Assembly: GCF_008831285.2 (NCBI RefSeq)
Contig: NC_045143.1
Span: forward strand, 1,833,503-1,897,502
Direction: 5' to 3'
DNA: 64,000 nt
From: Nymphaea colorata
Lineage: Eukaryota; Streptophyta; Magnoliopsida; Nymphaeales; Nymphaeaceae
Part shown: positions 11,474 through 22,229 of the stretch, one piece after another
How positions within the stretch are numbered: the stretch's first letter is position 1
Layout: the number at the start of each line of letters is the position of its first letter
Notes under the pieces: model-generated
The model's input: only the letters and a program-made list of their open reading frames with translations
Told to the model about the DNA's origin: nothing
The model's database searches: none
Made by a program: the position numbers and the translations under genes

Positions 11474-11750
11474 TCGAAAACTGAGGGATATAAGACCGAA
11501 TAGAGTCCCCAACCCAATATAAGTCCAACCCAAAAACTGAGTGATATAACCCTGAATCAAGTCCGAAACCCGATATAAGTCCAACCCGAAAACTGAGCGA
11601 TATAAGCCCGAATCAAGTCCCAATATAAGTCCAACCTGAAAACTGAGTGATATGACCCCGAATGAAGTCCGAAACCCGATATAAGTCCAATGCGAAAACT
11701 GAGCGATGTAAGCCCGAATCGAGTCCGCAACCTGATTCGGTTGTTCAGCT
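11455..11750. repeat. 56-bp minisatellite, five units
   Basis: AACTGAG recurs at 11479, 11535, 11591, 11641 and 11697, a 56-base period with one 50-base unit. The units carry CCGAAAACTGAG, GATATAAGCCCGAATCAAG and CCCGATATAAGTCC segments. A single related unit lies at about 10755-10813 in the same orientation, before the zinc-finger element, so the element sits between minisatellite-type units. Long minus-strand frames across it are artefacts. Confidence 0.85.
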
Positions 11751-12024
11751 CCACTTCCTCCACTTTATGGGATCTGGGGCCTTTCCTTGCCGTCACCCAT
11801 AGATTGAACCAAATTATCGTAACAGATAAAGTATAGGAAGGGGCGTGGCTTTGGTAAGAGAGGGAGAGGTCTCCATCTTCTTCTTCTTCTTCTTCTTGTA
11901 CAAAGAAAAGGGCGACCGCATCCTAAGCTCTGGATGTGATGACGAGGGGGGAAGGGGTTGAGGGGGCCATAAAATTTGAGGTCGTGGCATCAACTTGGGA
12001 TCACTCGGTCTTTAATCAAATCTC
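11751..12024 (+). repeat. Unpaired copy of the 21.3-22.2 kb palindrome arm
   Basis: This stretch contains GATCTGGGG, CTTTCCTTGCCGT, CATAGATTGAACCAAATTAT, GGTAAGAG, a CTT repeat near 11876-11896 and TGGGATCACTCGGTC. It matches both arms of the palindrome at 21283-22229. Here only one arm is present, ending at CTCGCAAGTG. Confidence 0.8.
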
Positions 12025-12066
12025 ACTCGCAAGTGAAAAATGTTTTGTTTTATATTCAAATTTCTG

Positions 12067-12573
12067 CATAGCAGAGCTGGACTCATCTTTTTCTCTGGTA
12101 AATAAATGTGGACTTTTTTGATAATCCCATCAAGTACAGTGCGTTCACCGAGTTATGCTGCGGCTAGCTTGGTGAATTCCCGATGATTGCTTCGACCCCT
12201 TTTCAACTAGAATCACCTGAACACTTCCATTTTTCTTTTGTGTCACCCAAATGCAAAGGGATGTAAATGGTTTGGGTTCGGCCTGGATTGAACTTTGATG
12301 AAATTTGACTTAGATCGAAGGCTTTGTGATCAGATTCAGCCTCCCTTTGCGTTTCTATGTTCAAAACCAGGAAAGGAACCTGCTAACATATGATGTAACG
12401 TGTCCCAGAGTTTGCATTTTTATCACATCCCAATTGAAAAGGGGTCGAAGCAATCCCCGGGAATCCACCAAGCTAACCTCAACACAACCTAGTGAACGCG
12501 CAGTACTTGATGGGATTATCAAAAGCGTCCGCATTTATTTACCAGAGAAAAAGACAAGTCCAGCTCTGCTATG
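12067..12573. mobile_element. Small foldback element
   Basis: Arms of about 140 bases (12067-12206 and 12434-12573) are inverted copies. CATAGCAGAGCTGGAC at the left pairs with its reverse complement at the right end, and the inner ends pair through CGACCCCTTTTCAA. A 227-base spacer separates them. No coding sequence is present. It is probably a non-autonomous foldback or long-TIR element of unknown superfamily. Confidence 0.7.
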
Positions 12574-12713
12574 TAATGTTCAAGGTGCATTCCAACGCAT
12601 AGCATAAAAGTGTTCAAAACTCTCCTCCTTCCAAAATGTGCCTCGCAAACATTGAGTGGAAACAGATTAGATATAATCTGTCAGTGGATCAAAACTTCAA
12701 ACTTTATTGTAGT

Positions 12714-14410
12714 GGAGATTTCTTTTCCTTTCTGTTGAGGAAGCGCCGTGACTCTGCATTCTCGCCTGAAAGTTAATGAAACGATCATGCAAATACTGTA
12801 TTATGATAATCAATGACGAAAACTGAGATGTGGGTGTCCAAAAACAATTAGTCAGATCCTCTCCAGAAAGGGGAAGAAAGAAGAATCACCTTCATTTGGT
12901 AGCTCGCCTTAAAGTGCAACCCCATCATCTCTAGTGGGCTTCTACCTGCTACCAAGAAGATGTGGACGCCATTTTTGATCTCTCCTCCGATGCCTTCTTT
13001 TGTCTATTTTTTTTATGTTTAATTTCTTATTTTTAATGTTTTTCTCCTCTCCTTCCACTCGGTTTCCTCTGTACACGTCTTTCATTAATTACTATCACAT
13101 TCACGTATTTTAATAAGCGCTGTAAGAAGCTAAAAGCAAAGTCTCAACAAGCTAGAAGCGAGAAGTTCTGCCTCCACCATCGGCACCATCGGTTGTAGCG
13201 TTAACGAGAAACAGAAAGACAGAATCACACCGGCGAACTGGCAAAAAAGAAACAGCGAAGAATGGAACACAAAAACATCCGACCTATCGCCAACGACAGC
13301 AATTGACGACGTGCCTCCAACCCAACTCCTCCAATTCCGATCTGATTCGATCACAGATGGAGAAAGAGATAGAAAGGCAACCCGGTGTGGAGAACGAGAA
13401 ACAAGGAGTGACAGACAAGAAAATGGAGAGATGATGGAAGGGGGAGATTGGGAATTGGATTTTGGTGTGTCTTTTTGGTTTCCCTCTCAAACCCTAAACT
13501 TCTTCCTTCCCTCTCGCTGATTTCAAATCGACTGCCACGTCCCAAAAGATGCAGAGATGCAAAGAGAAATCCGCATCTCTGCATTTTTGGGACGTGGCAG
13601 TCGATTCGAAATCCGCAAGAGGGAAGGAGGAGGTTTAGGGTTTGAGAGGGACACCAAAAAGACCCCCAAAATTCAATTCCTCATAGTGAACCCTAACCCG
13701 AGTCCCCCTTCCATCATCTCTCCATTCTCTTCTCTGTCACCCGTTTCTATCTCTTTCTCCATCTGTGATCGAATCAGATCGGAATTGGAGGAGTTGGGTT
13801 GGAGGCACGTCGTCAATTGCTGCCGTTCGCCATAGGATCGCCAAAGGTTGGATGCTTTTGTTTTCCATTCTTCGCTGTTTCTTTTTTGCCAGTTCGCCGG
13901 TGTGATTCTGTTTTTTTGTTTCTCGTTAACGCTGTGGTGCCGATGGTGGAGGCAGAACTTGCCGCTTCTAGCTTATTGAGACTTTGCTTTTAGCTTCTTA
14001 CAGCGCTTATTAAAATACGTGAATGTGATAGCAATAAATGAAAGACGTGTACAGAGGAAACCGAGTGGAAGAAGAGGAGGAAAATATTAAAAATAAAGCA
14101 AATTAAACATTAAAAAATAGACAAAAGAAGGCATCGGAGGAGAGATAAAAAATGGCGTCCACATATTCTTGGTAGCAGGTAGAAGCCCACTATAGATGAT
14201 GGGGTTGCACTTTAAGGCGAGCTACCAAATGAAGGTGATTCTTCTTTCTTCCCCTTTCTGGAGAGGATCTGACTAATTGTTTTTGGAGACCCACATCTCA
14301 GTTTTCGTCATTGAAAATCATAATACAGTATTTGCATGATCGTTTCATTAACTTTCAGGCGAGCATGCAGAGTCACGGCGCTTCCTCAACAGAAAGAAAA
14401 AGAAATCTCC
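12714..14410. mobile_element. 1.7-kb near-perfect palindrome (foldback element)
   Basis: Arms of about 845 bases mirror each other from GGAGATTTCTTTTCC at the left end to its complement ending at 14410. The centre is GCAGAGATGC (13551-13560), a 12-base loop and GCATCTCTGC (13573-13582). The arms are highly similar with scattered substitutions and small indels. Each arm carries gene-leader-like sequence: an AAACCCTAA telo-box near the centre, pyrimidine tracts, and a GAATCAGATCGGAATTGG segment. Open frames here read the two arms and are not genes. A transcript could fold into a long hairpin. No target duplication was found. Confidence 0.85.
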
Positions 14411-14597
14411 AAATGCAGAAAATTCGGCTTTGCCGAATGAAAATGAAAAAGAAGAGTAGAAAAACAATGAAAAAAAAAAGCCCAAAACTTTTGGACACTG
14501 AGAAGAGGAGACCGCAATTACCGTCGCCATCTTCGTCGACAGAGTCGAAAGCCTTCTGGAACTCATCAATCTGTTCTTTGGTAAAGAAGCCCGCCAT
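14373..14597 (-). pseudogene. Orphan first exon of a calmodulin-like gene
   Basis: On the minus strand an ATG at 14597 opens MAGFFTKEQIDEFQKAF, followed by DSVDEDGDG, the start of a calmodulin/EF-hand protein with the first calcium loop beginning. After 25 codons plus one base (14522) a GTAATT donor splits the Gly codon, the same place where plant calmodulin genes carry their conserved intron. The upstream minus-strand sequence is CT-rich like a plant leader. No downstream exons were found at lower coordinates. About 110 bases into the intron the large palindrome begins. The gene is therefore truncated, or its remaining exons were separated by the palindrome. Confidence 0.65.
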
Positions 14598-15264
14598 TGA
14601 TGAGCCGCTTCCTTTGCCAGAAGAAAAAGAAAAGAAGGGAAGAGAAGAGCAAAGGAGGAGGAAGAAGGAAATGAAGGAAAGCGGGAAGAAAGAAGGGAAG
14701 AGGCTCTGAGGGAGAGAGGTCGATCTCAGCGTACTCTGTCGATCTCAGCGTCGTGCCTTTATTTGGTTGTTCGGGACGGACGGGCGTCCTAGCCATGCTG
14801 ATTATCGTTAATTAATCAAAGAAAGCTCCGGTTTAGCTTGTAGTTACGAGATTGCCTTTGTTTGATATGGAGTAACTACTGAAAGGACAACGTCTGAAGT
14901 TTTACAAAGCTGGCTGGAAGCAGATAGATCCACAGTTATAATTTTGTAATAAAATTCAATTAATTTTAAATACTGTAAATAGATCGGAGAGTGGGTTTCT
15001 TTTTGGAAGACAACAATAGTCGAAAGAATGAAACTAAAAGTTGTTTCATGTTTGCTGTTTTCTCTTCATTCCCTTTTGTTCAGCAGTTTCTTTGGGTTTT
15101 TAGTTTTTAGCGCAATCTTAACTTAGTTGTGAGTTGGGACTCGTCTTGTGTCAGTAGTTTCTTTGCTAATGATAAAGAACACCCTTTTTTGCATCTGCTT
15201 TCTGAGAGTCCTTATGAAGAAGGTGACAGTCACCACCTCCCGACCTCTGATCATGCTAGCGTTG
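14598..15264. other. Leader/promoter-like sequence of the calmodulin-like exon and spacer
   Basis: Next to the calmodulin-like exon lies purine-rich sequence (CT-rich on the minus strand) and a direct repeat GTCGATCTCAGCGT near 14719-14752. The plus-strand frame 15129-15368 starts at a GTG and runs into the following repeat; it was not recognised and is treated as chance. Confidence 0.4.
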
Positions 15265-17912
15265 GTGAAAGTTTTGTCAGCAAAAAATTTTGGAAGTTGG
15301 TCTGGTGCTTAGGTATAACTCCATTCTTATCGATGTGTTACCTTTCGAAGGCAGATAAGTCAACATAGTTTGGTCGACATTCATTGATGATTCATGCTTT
15401 TTTTTCTCTAAAATATATAAAAAAAATACATGCAACACGCTTGGATGCTGTTCAAAATACATAAAAAAAAAATAATGAAATCATGAGATTTAACATGGTT
15501 TTTCACCATGGAAGGCCACCATTGGCCTGTTTGGTTTAATATTTATACTCTTGTCTGCTCTTATATCTAGAGATCTCTTTGATATTTTTTACAACTGTGA
15601 GTCCATGAATCTCTTTGTTGATAGCGATGCAATTATTGTTTTTGTTGGTTTCTTTATTTTTAAAGATATCATTCCCTTATAGGTTGCAAAATTATCGTCA
15701 ACAATAATAACATTTCTTTAGTTAAGCAAAAACTTTAGTTGCTTTGCCTAACATCAATATTGTTAGATTTGATATTTATGCTCTCAAGAAACTTGATTTC
15801 TTTTGCAAATTTAGGTGGACGACCACCCTCGTTGATAACAATGTTATTATATTTTTATTACATCTTTTCTTTTATAGATAACGTTCTCTTATAAGTAGCC
15901 ACTTTATCTTTAACAATAATAACCTTTATCTTTAACAATAATAACGTTTCTTTTATTGAGAAGATTTTTTTTATAAAGTTAAATCATTTCCACAACACTT
16001 TCCATTTTCACCTCCAAGAGGTACGTGAAAAATCCAAGAGATCATATTTCTACCTATTTTTTTTTATTTTTGGAACGAGTCAATTCCTTGTTGATAATAA
16101 TGCTGTTATTATTTGTGTTCATCTTCACCACCTCCACAATATAATTCCCTTATGGGTCACAAAACTATTCTATATTAAAGATGACCTTCATTTTGTTGTG
16201 AAAATTTTGTTTAATAACGTTAAACACTTGCATAATTCTTTATTTTTTGGTGCAACAAATGAGGATCTACCCGCTCTAATACCATATTTAAAAAAACAAA
16301 TAAAAATCTAACGCAGTTTTTTAATATGGAAGACCAACATCAACCTTAAGGAGTGTAAGAATTAATATTTATACATTCTCTTCTTATAAGAATATCTAGG
16401 TATTCCTCTTGTCTTTTTGCAATGCCATGTTAATGAGCATACTTCTTGATAATGTCAACATTACTTTTAAAATATTATTTTTATTTAGGAAACAATGTCA
16501 ACTGATAATTTCATATAATGTTTGTACCCGTCATTCCCCTCCTATGCTTTAAGTCTCGATCCATGAAGAACAACTTTTAGAGGCGTTTGGTGATAGCAAT
16601 CCTGTGTTAATATTCTATGAATATGTCCCAGAAATCAGAAAAAATTCCTTGAAAAATTGGGTCTGATTTGTAAAACAATAGTATTCCATCAGCCTACCCT
16701 AACTTTTGGTATGCATTCAAGGAATACTAAGGCATACCAAGCAGCACCTAGGGTTCATTTCATTGTAATATATAAGATTTTGATATTTTAAATTTCAAAC
16801 ACAGATATTTGATTTAATTATTTAAAAAATTCGAAAATTGCATCATATATTCATAATTGTTGTATTTGAATTCATGTGACTTGAAGTCAGAGGAAATTGA
16901 AGCATATTTTGGATATTTACTTTTTTGCTTTGTCATTTTGTCATCTAAAACTATGAATTTTGGTCATGTTTAATTTGATAGTTTTGGACCTGAGATCTGA
17001 GGCTAGATTTCATAGGAAATCCATGTTTTGGCAATCGAACTCTACCTTAAGATGAGTTCAGCATAAGAACAGACCCTTAGAATCTAATCCGCCAAAATAA
17101 CTTTATTATAGTCGATAAGTTGAAAAGTTATTTTTGTCTTCTAATGTGCAAAATTCAATCTTCCAACATAATGATAATTGTTCTTCGGTAGTTATTTGCC
17201 TTTTGATCCATTTTAGGTCATTAAGTTAAGATTTTTTTTTCTTTCTAGTAAGACGGATAATATGCTTGAATTTAAATTTTATAGCTTGCAAATTCACAAT
17301 GCAATCCCCCAACGTAAACTCCATTGCAAGGTAGGCACATTTATGGCTTTACTCTTTTTTCCTTTATTCCTTTAAATTTTTCAATAATCCATGAACAAAC
17401 TTAAAGGGCTTCTATATTTAGTTCCTAAGCTATAGGCAACGTTAGGGATACAATTGGAATCAGATGTATGCTTACCGTGTCTGTTTTTTCAAATATCTAT
17501 ATATTTAGAATTCAAATGTGAATTTCAATGCGGATGAAAAAACAAATGATATCGTATCCAAACCCAAAATCTGAACTCATAATTCAAATCTGATCCGAAT
17601 TTGTTTTTTAAATTAACATCCAAATCCAACTTTTATATCTAATCCAAACCATATTATAGACATTCATTACAAGTTGTTTATTCAAAATAAAGCTATTATC
17701 TTGACAAAAGCTGTACCCGAATTTGGTCAACAGTTACTTACATCTGATTCTAAATCCGACCAGATGTCATTTTTTATATTGGAATGTGATGACCAAATAT
17801 CAAAGTTTTTTTCAGTATCATAATTTTTTTTTATGTGGTTCGGTCATAATGATCGGCTATCGTTGGCCCACAAAATGGAGATTTTTTTTTTTTAATGCAA
17901 AAACTGAGTTTT
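15265..17912 (-). mobile_element. LTR-retrotransposon-derived repeat R, copy 1
   Basis: An AT-rich repeat of about 2.6 kb with no coding capacity. It shows a decayed primer-binding site on the minus strand (TGGTATTAGAGC, near 16272-16286), close to the initiator-Met tRNA site TGGTATCAGAGC. Two related blocks near 15480-15600 and 16300-16420 (GGAAGGCCA or GGAAGACCA followed by an AATATTTATAC phrase) could be LTR pieces. Three imperfect units of about 240 bases lie between them, each with a GTTGATAAcAATGTTATTA phrase. Related copies occur at 23550, 37366, 47042 and 56719. Confidence 0.6.
16581..16749. mobile_element. Short MITE-like element nested in repeat R
   Basis: A segment of about 170 bases bounded by AGGCGTTTGGT and its imperfect inverted counterpart ACCAAGCAGCACCT. 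The copy at 24788-24956 has AGGTGTTTGGT and ACCAAACAGCACCT, which is a better inverted pair. It is compatible with a Tourist-like MITE, but target duplications were not resolved. Confidence 0.45.
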
Positions 17913-18726
17913 GTAGAAAGTTTATGAAAGTTTTTGGCACTTTATGAAAGTTTGAGTTGCCTACACCGCTCAGTGCACACGACAGACATATGCCAAAAGA
18001 AAAGGAGGCAATTTTGAAATTATTTAAAAAAGAATGCTTTTTTGAGTCTTTTCACTTTTTTTTAATTTCTTTTTATCTTTACAAAAAAAAAAAATCTTTT
18101 TTCTATCAAACGGAGGCATTTTCGTTGTTGACATACTGCACAAGGCTTTGTTGGAAAGCCATGGGTGCGTTATTGTTCGTTTTTATAAAACTTTAATCTT
18201 GTTTTTAAAGTTTCCCCCCAGAAAAAAAGTAGTTTTTCTTAATCAATTTACTTTCAAAAATTAACGGTAAATGCTTAAATGAAATAGGATAGATTAATTT
18301 GTTGATGCAACAGAATAGATTTGTTCACGCAATAAAGTGAGATTGCTCGGAAAAACTTTGGAAAGTAATCTTCTTTTTTATTGAGCAACTGTGTCCTAGT
18401 CATCTACAAAATATTTTACACGTGGGAGCAGAGTGCTGCACGATCTTCGCTTAAATATTAAAACTGAATGGATTAGTCAAAAAATAACTACAGAAAAAGC
18501 TTTCTTTTTTCAGTCTGGCAGAAAGGAACAATTGCAAGAAGTTTGACCTCGGTGAAATGAGCCCATGAAGATCCCCAGGGTGCTTAAATTTGCACTAAAC
18601 TATTGACTAAATTGAGACGAGTCCAAATGAGGCCAAAAGAAACGGAACGAGGTTCCAACTTCCAACTAAATAAACCGTACGACTTGAAGCACGTAGAAAG
18701 CTGCAGTTTCGCTTTTGGCGACAAGG
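17913..18726. other. AT-rich spacer
   Basis: AT-rich sequence with many T and A homopolymers. No gene, inverted repeat or named family was recognised. Confidence 0.4.
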
Positions 18727-19020
18727 ATGTATGAGTGGAAGAAGTGTCATCACTAGTTTCATTCGTTTCAAGCTAGGCGGCCCAATGTTTTGATGTTGGT
18801 GGGTGTGCATTTTAGAAACACTCGATGATAGTGGGTTGTCATGAGTGCTCTAGCTGCGGAAGGTGCTTTTCGACTGGCTAGGCTCTGGGTGAACATATGT
18901 CCTAACAGAGGCAGCTGGCTAATAATGTGAGTAGGAAGAAGTCTCTGCACATTAATTTTAACCTACCTCCACCTGCTGATGATCGTGAACAAGAGAAAGA
19001 AGCACAAGACCTGAAGTAGA
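18727..19020 (+). pseudogene. Decayed ZAT-like zinc-finger copy
   Basis: Starting at ATGTATGAG, the sequence aligns with the fragment at 11079. The first finger is broken by a stop right after its CHH segment, and further substitutions follow. The second finger CSSCGRCFSTG is partly readable, and its QALGGH helix has a stop in place of Gln. Beyond it the EAR-type motif FNLPPPADD is preserved near 18958-18985, showing the DLNLPxP tail expected of ZAT repressors. This copy retains more 3' sequence than the one at 11079. Confidence 0.65.
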
Positions 19021-19685
19021 TGAAAAAGATGGCGTTGCTGGGTATGAGAAGTGATCATGTTAAGATAAGTACAACCACATTGAACATCAGACACAAGCAC
19101 CAACACCAGAAAATTATAGTTAAGATCGCAAGTAAATGTTGTTAAGATGAGTTCTTGTCATTTTTCTTTCTTATTTGTTCATGTTGTCGGGGGTAGCAGA
19201 ACAAAAACCTTAGTTAGCCAAGGGTTCTCATGACCTTCGCTTTACCTCAAAAAAAAAAAAAATTAAGTTTACATGTAAATTTTTAAAAAATTCATTTGTT
19301 TTATATAACAATTTAAAAATTTACAAACTTTAATTCATCATGAAATTTTTTTGACTCTGCTGCCACTTATTAATCATATATAACAAGCTCCGATAACTTG
19401 CGTACGTTGTTACAAGTGCTTAGAAAAAAAATGTTATTTGTAGTCATTTTATTTTATTTATTTTCATTTTTTATTTTTATAATACTAAAAACTTGTCTTT
19501 CCTTGTGAGAAGTGCGTTTGTCACCGCTTATAAGCTGCTTTGGATGCACCTGTAGTCTTACATCAAAGCAGTTCTATATTCTATATACTTGATCCGTGTG
19601 TACTCTTCTTGTAACTCTATCTTGATGTCAACTCTGAGAGCCTAGAGTCCTCTGTCGGAGTTCCGACGGGCAGCAACCCGGTGTC

Positions 19686-19912
19686 TCAATGTCTCCGTCT
19701 AAGATTGCCTGCAATTCCGTCGTTGGACGCAAGGCTCGCCGACTTATGTGCGGAAGGAGACTTGAGGGAGTTGACAAAAGCGGACCCAGACATCCTCAAC
19801 TGTGCGGCCGCCCTCCTACTGCATGCTGCTGCACATAGCTGCTGAAGCTGGGCAGCCAGAAATCGTCCGCTACCTGCTGCAAATGAAACCTGAGCTTGCG
19901 GAAAGGACTTGA
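19686..19912 (+). pseudogene. Ankyrin-repeat gene fragment, frameshifted
   Basis: The reading LPAIPSLDARLADLCAEG, then DLRELTKADPDILN, corresponds to the N-terminus of the ankyrin frame at 27730. A small deletion after DILN shifts the frame within the LLHIAAEAGQ ankyrin motif. A further stop follows in the GLAEK region (ACTTGA, about 19908). The sequence then jumps to the 3' region shared by the membrane-domain family (from about 19935). It is a dead, internally deleted member of the ankyrin family. Confidence 0.7.
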
Positions 19913-20186
19913 GGGGATTTGTGGTACCTTCCGAGTTCATGTACCCTGCTCTGTTTCACCACCTGTGCTCGTTCCTCTCCTTCTGACTTGTTCTGTGCCG
20001 TCCCTCTGCCTTTACAGCCTTCGCAAACCGTATTCTGTGGTTCTTACTGCGTCACACATATACATGTTATGGAAGGGTTTGTCAATTCATAATTCCTGTT
20101 ACGGGCAAGTTATGTTGGATCAATATTATGAGACCTGATGTTGTTTTAGTTGTGATGGAATCCAGAAAATGATCAATTCATCTCAG

Positions 20187-20289
20187 TGAAGGAGGTGGAG
20201 CTGGTGCCGGAAGTGGAAGAGGCCCAGCCCCATGCTTGCTTCTTGTTCAGCCCAGAAGGTGCCGCCGCCACATGGCTGCATGCATGCCT
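20187..20289 (+). pseudogene. CXE tail copy T1, first part
   Basis: About 100 bases match the carboxylesterase from its codon 267, again beginning exactly after CATCTCAG. It encodes the equivalent of KEVELV and FLFSPEGAAA with substitutions. Homology stops near 20289, where a HOOKLESS1-like fragment begins, and resumes at 21059. Confidence 0.75.
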
Positions 20290-20300
20290 CTAGTGATTAG

Positions 20301-21058
20301 GACTCCAATGGGGTGACTCTCCTGGAGAGTGTGTGTCAGGTTGGGGCAAGTTGGAAAACCTCCGTGGTGGCAGATCTCATGGCTCGAATCCGCCATTCTC
20401 CTTCCTATCTCATGTTGGTACTGCTTCGCTTCAGAATTCTCTCTCTCTACCGCTTGCCCTGTAATTCTTGTGGCAACTTGACACTCCTTTCAATTTTCTT
20501 TTCATTTTTGTTCGCTCTCTCGCGCTCTTGATCATTTCACTGAAGATTGAACTGCGACTCTGCTAAAACATTACCACCATCTGTCGTTCTTTCTTCACTG
20601 AAGCAGTTTCCTGCTGTGAGTTGTTAGGTAGCCGAGTATGGAGATGACAGTGAAATCGTGGGTGTTATCAGGGGATGCATAAAAACCGTTGCCCGTGGCC
20701 CAGAGTCTCAAAGCAAGCAGCAGAACTCTGATATGCCTCTCTACGTCAAGGTTGCTTGCATTCTTGGCCTCAGAGTCTCACCGTCTCATAGGTAAAAGAA
20801 AAAGCTTTTCTCCTCTTTATCCCCAACCTCTTCTGTTCTTCACCGTATTCTTTTCTCATTACAGCCACCTTTAAGCAAACGTGCTGTGAGATTCTGTCTT
20901 CTTTCGTCATTATCTAAGCTGGCTTTTCCTGTTTCTGAGTTCACGCTTTTCATAGGTTTCAATTGGTGTCGGGGAAGAAACAGTGACATCATTAGTTTTC
21001 TCCTCTTCTTTTTTCAACTTAAGTTAACTGTCTGTTAATCTGCTGCTGCATTTACAGT
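20301..21058 (+). pseudogene. HLS1-like: Captured HOOKLESS1-like N-acetyltransferase fragment with introns
   Basis: Two consecutive exon pieces of a plant HLS1-type GNAT acetyltransferase are recognisable. Piece 1 (20301-20417) encodes LLESVCQVG, then VADLMARIRHSPSYLML, and ends at a GTACTG donor between codons. Piece 2 (20628-20791), after a TTGTTAG acceptor, encodes VAEYGDDSEIVGVIRGCIK and KVACILGLRVSPSHR, and ends at a GTAAAAG donor. Spliced together they read through without a stop and give the family's RHSPxxLMLVAE and VIRGCIKTV blocks and the start of the acetyl-CoA-binding region (LGLRVSPSHR). The next intron runs to a TTTACAG near 21056, where the third exon should begin; carboxylesterase 3'-flank sequence follows instead. 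HLS1 acts in apical hook growth, but this piece lacks both ends and cannot be functional. Confidence 0.85.
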
Positions 21059-21282
21059 TGTGTTGTAAGATTTTTCATGCTCTGGAAGTTGTAGAATCTT
21101 GTCTAAGCATCTAAACAAGTGAACGGAGAAGCAGGGTCTAGTTAGTGGACATTGAAGATTGAGTCCTTAATGTACAAAAATCTAGAACTTTTGGACTTTC
21201 ATTCCTAGTTGTTCCCTCTTTATAGACGCTTTTCTCTTTGAGAAGAAATCCCGATCAGTTTTAGCTCCTTTGTTGCGAAAAC
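21059..21282 (+). repeat. CXE tail copy T1, second part
   Basis: The sequence from TGTTGTAAGATTTTTCATG to the GAGAAG...CTTTGTTGCG phrase matches 9566-9820 downstream of the carboxylesterase. It continues copy T1 after the HOOKLESS1-like interruption, but about 120 bases of tail coding and 3' sequence between the two parts are missing. Confidence 0.75.
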
Positions 21283-22229
21283 TTCCTTCACTGAGATGCG
21301 ATCTGGGGGCTTTCCTTGCCGTAGCCCATAGATTGAACCAAATTATCATAACAGATAAGTATAGGAAGGGGCATGGCTTTGGTAAGAGCGGGAGGCTTTG
21401 GTAAGAGCGGGAGAGGTCTCCATCTTCTTCTACAAAGAAAAGAAAAGGGCGACAGCGTCCTAAGATCTGAATATGATGACGAGGGCGGAAGGGGTTGACG
21501 GCGCCATAAAATTTGAGGTCGTGGCATCAACATGGGATCACTCGGTCTTTAATCACATCTCACTCGCAAGTGCGTCTTTTTTCTACCGTACCACCATCAC
21601 GTGGTCATCTTGAACTGCCATCTCCATCCTTGGTCTTTCCCTCCTTCCTTCGTGCTTCTTCCTTCTTGCTTCCATTATTAGGAGTAAGAATACTAACTAA
21701 CCAGTGTTCTGCTACCCTTCCTCTTCGTCACTGTCAACATCCATCCTTAAAATCTTTTTCCCACTTGGCTTTCATTGCGGCCGTTGAAATTGCGGTTGGA
21801 ATGAGATGGAAGCAAAGTGGGAAAAAAGATTTTAAGAATGGATGTTGACGGCGACGGAGAGAAAGGGTAGCATAACACTGGTTAGTTAGTATTCTTACTC
21901 TTAATAATGGAAGCAAGAAGGAAGGAGGGAAAGATCAAGGACGGAGATGGCAGTTCAAGATGACCACGTGATGGTGGTACGGGAGAAAAAAGACGCACTT
22001 GCGAGTGAGATTTGATTAAAGACCGAGTGATCCCATGTTGATGCCACGACCTCAAATTTTACCAACCCCTTCCGCCCCCGTCATCATATTCAGATCTTAG
22101 GATGCGGTCGAAGAAGAAGATGGAGACCTCTCCCTCTCTTACCAAAGCCATGCCCCTTCCTATACTTTATCTGTTATGATAATTTGGTTCAATGGTGACG
22201 GCAAGGAAAGCCCCCAGATCCCATCTCAG
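21283..22229. mobile_element. 0.95-kb palindrome (foldback element)
   Basis: The left arm begins CCTTCACTGAGATG and the right arm ends CATCTCAGTG; each holds GATCTGGGGGCTTTCC or its complement. Arms of about 430-480 bases pair around a loop near 21766-21816. Internal landmarks are CTCGGTCTTTAATCA, CACGTGGTCATCTTGAACTG and TAACTAACCAGTG. The outer ends include the same CATCTCAGTG that precedes every CXE tail, so the element lies between CXE tails T1 and T2. One arm also exists alone at 11751-12024. Frames inside are arm artefacts. Confidence 0.85.

Noticed and set aside
13130-13993. Multiple 65-90-codon frames within the large palindrome
   Set aside because: The same sequence is read twice in opposite directions. 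The content resembles untranslated leader DNA, not protein.
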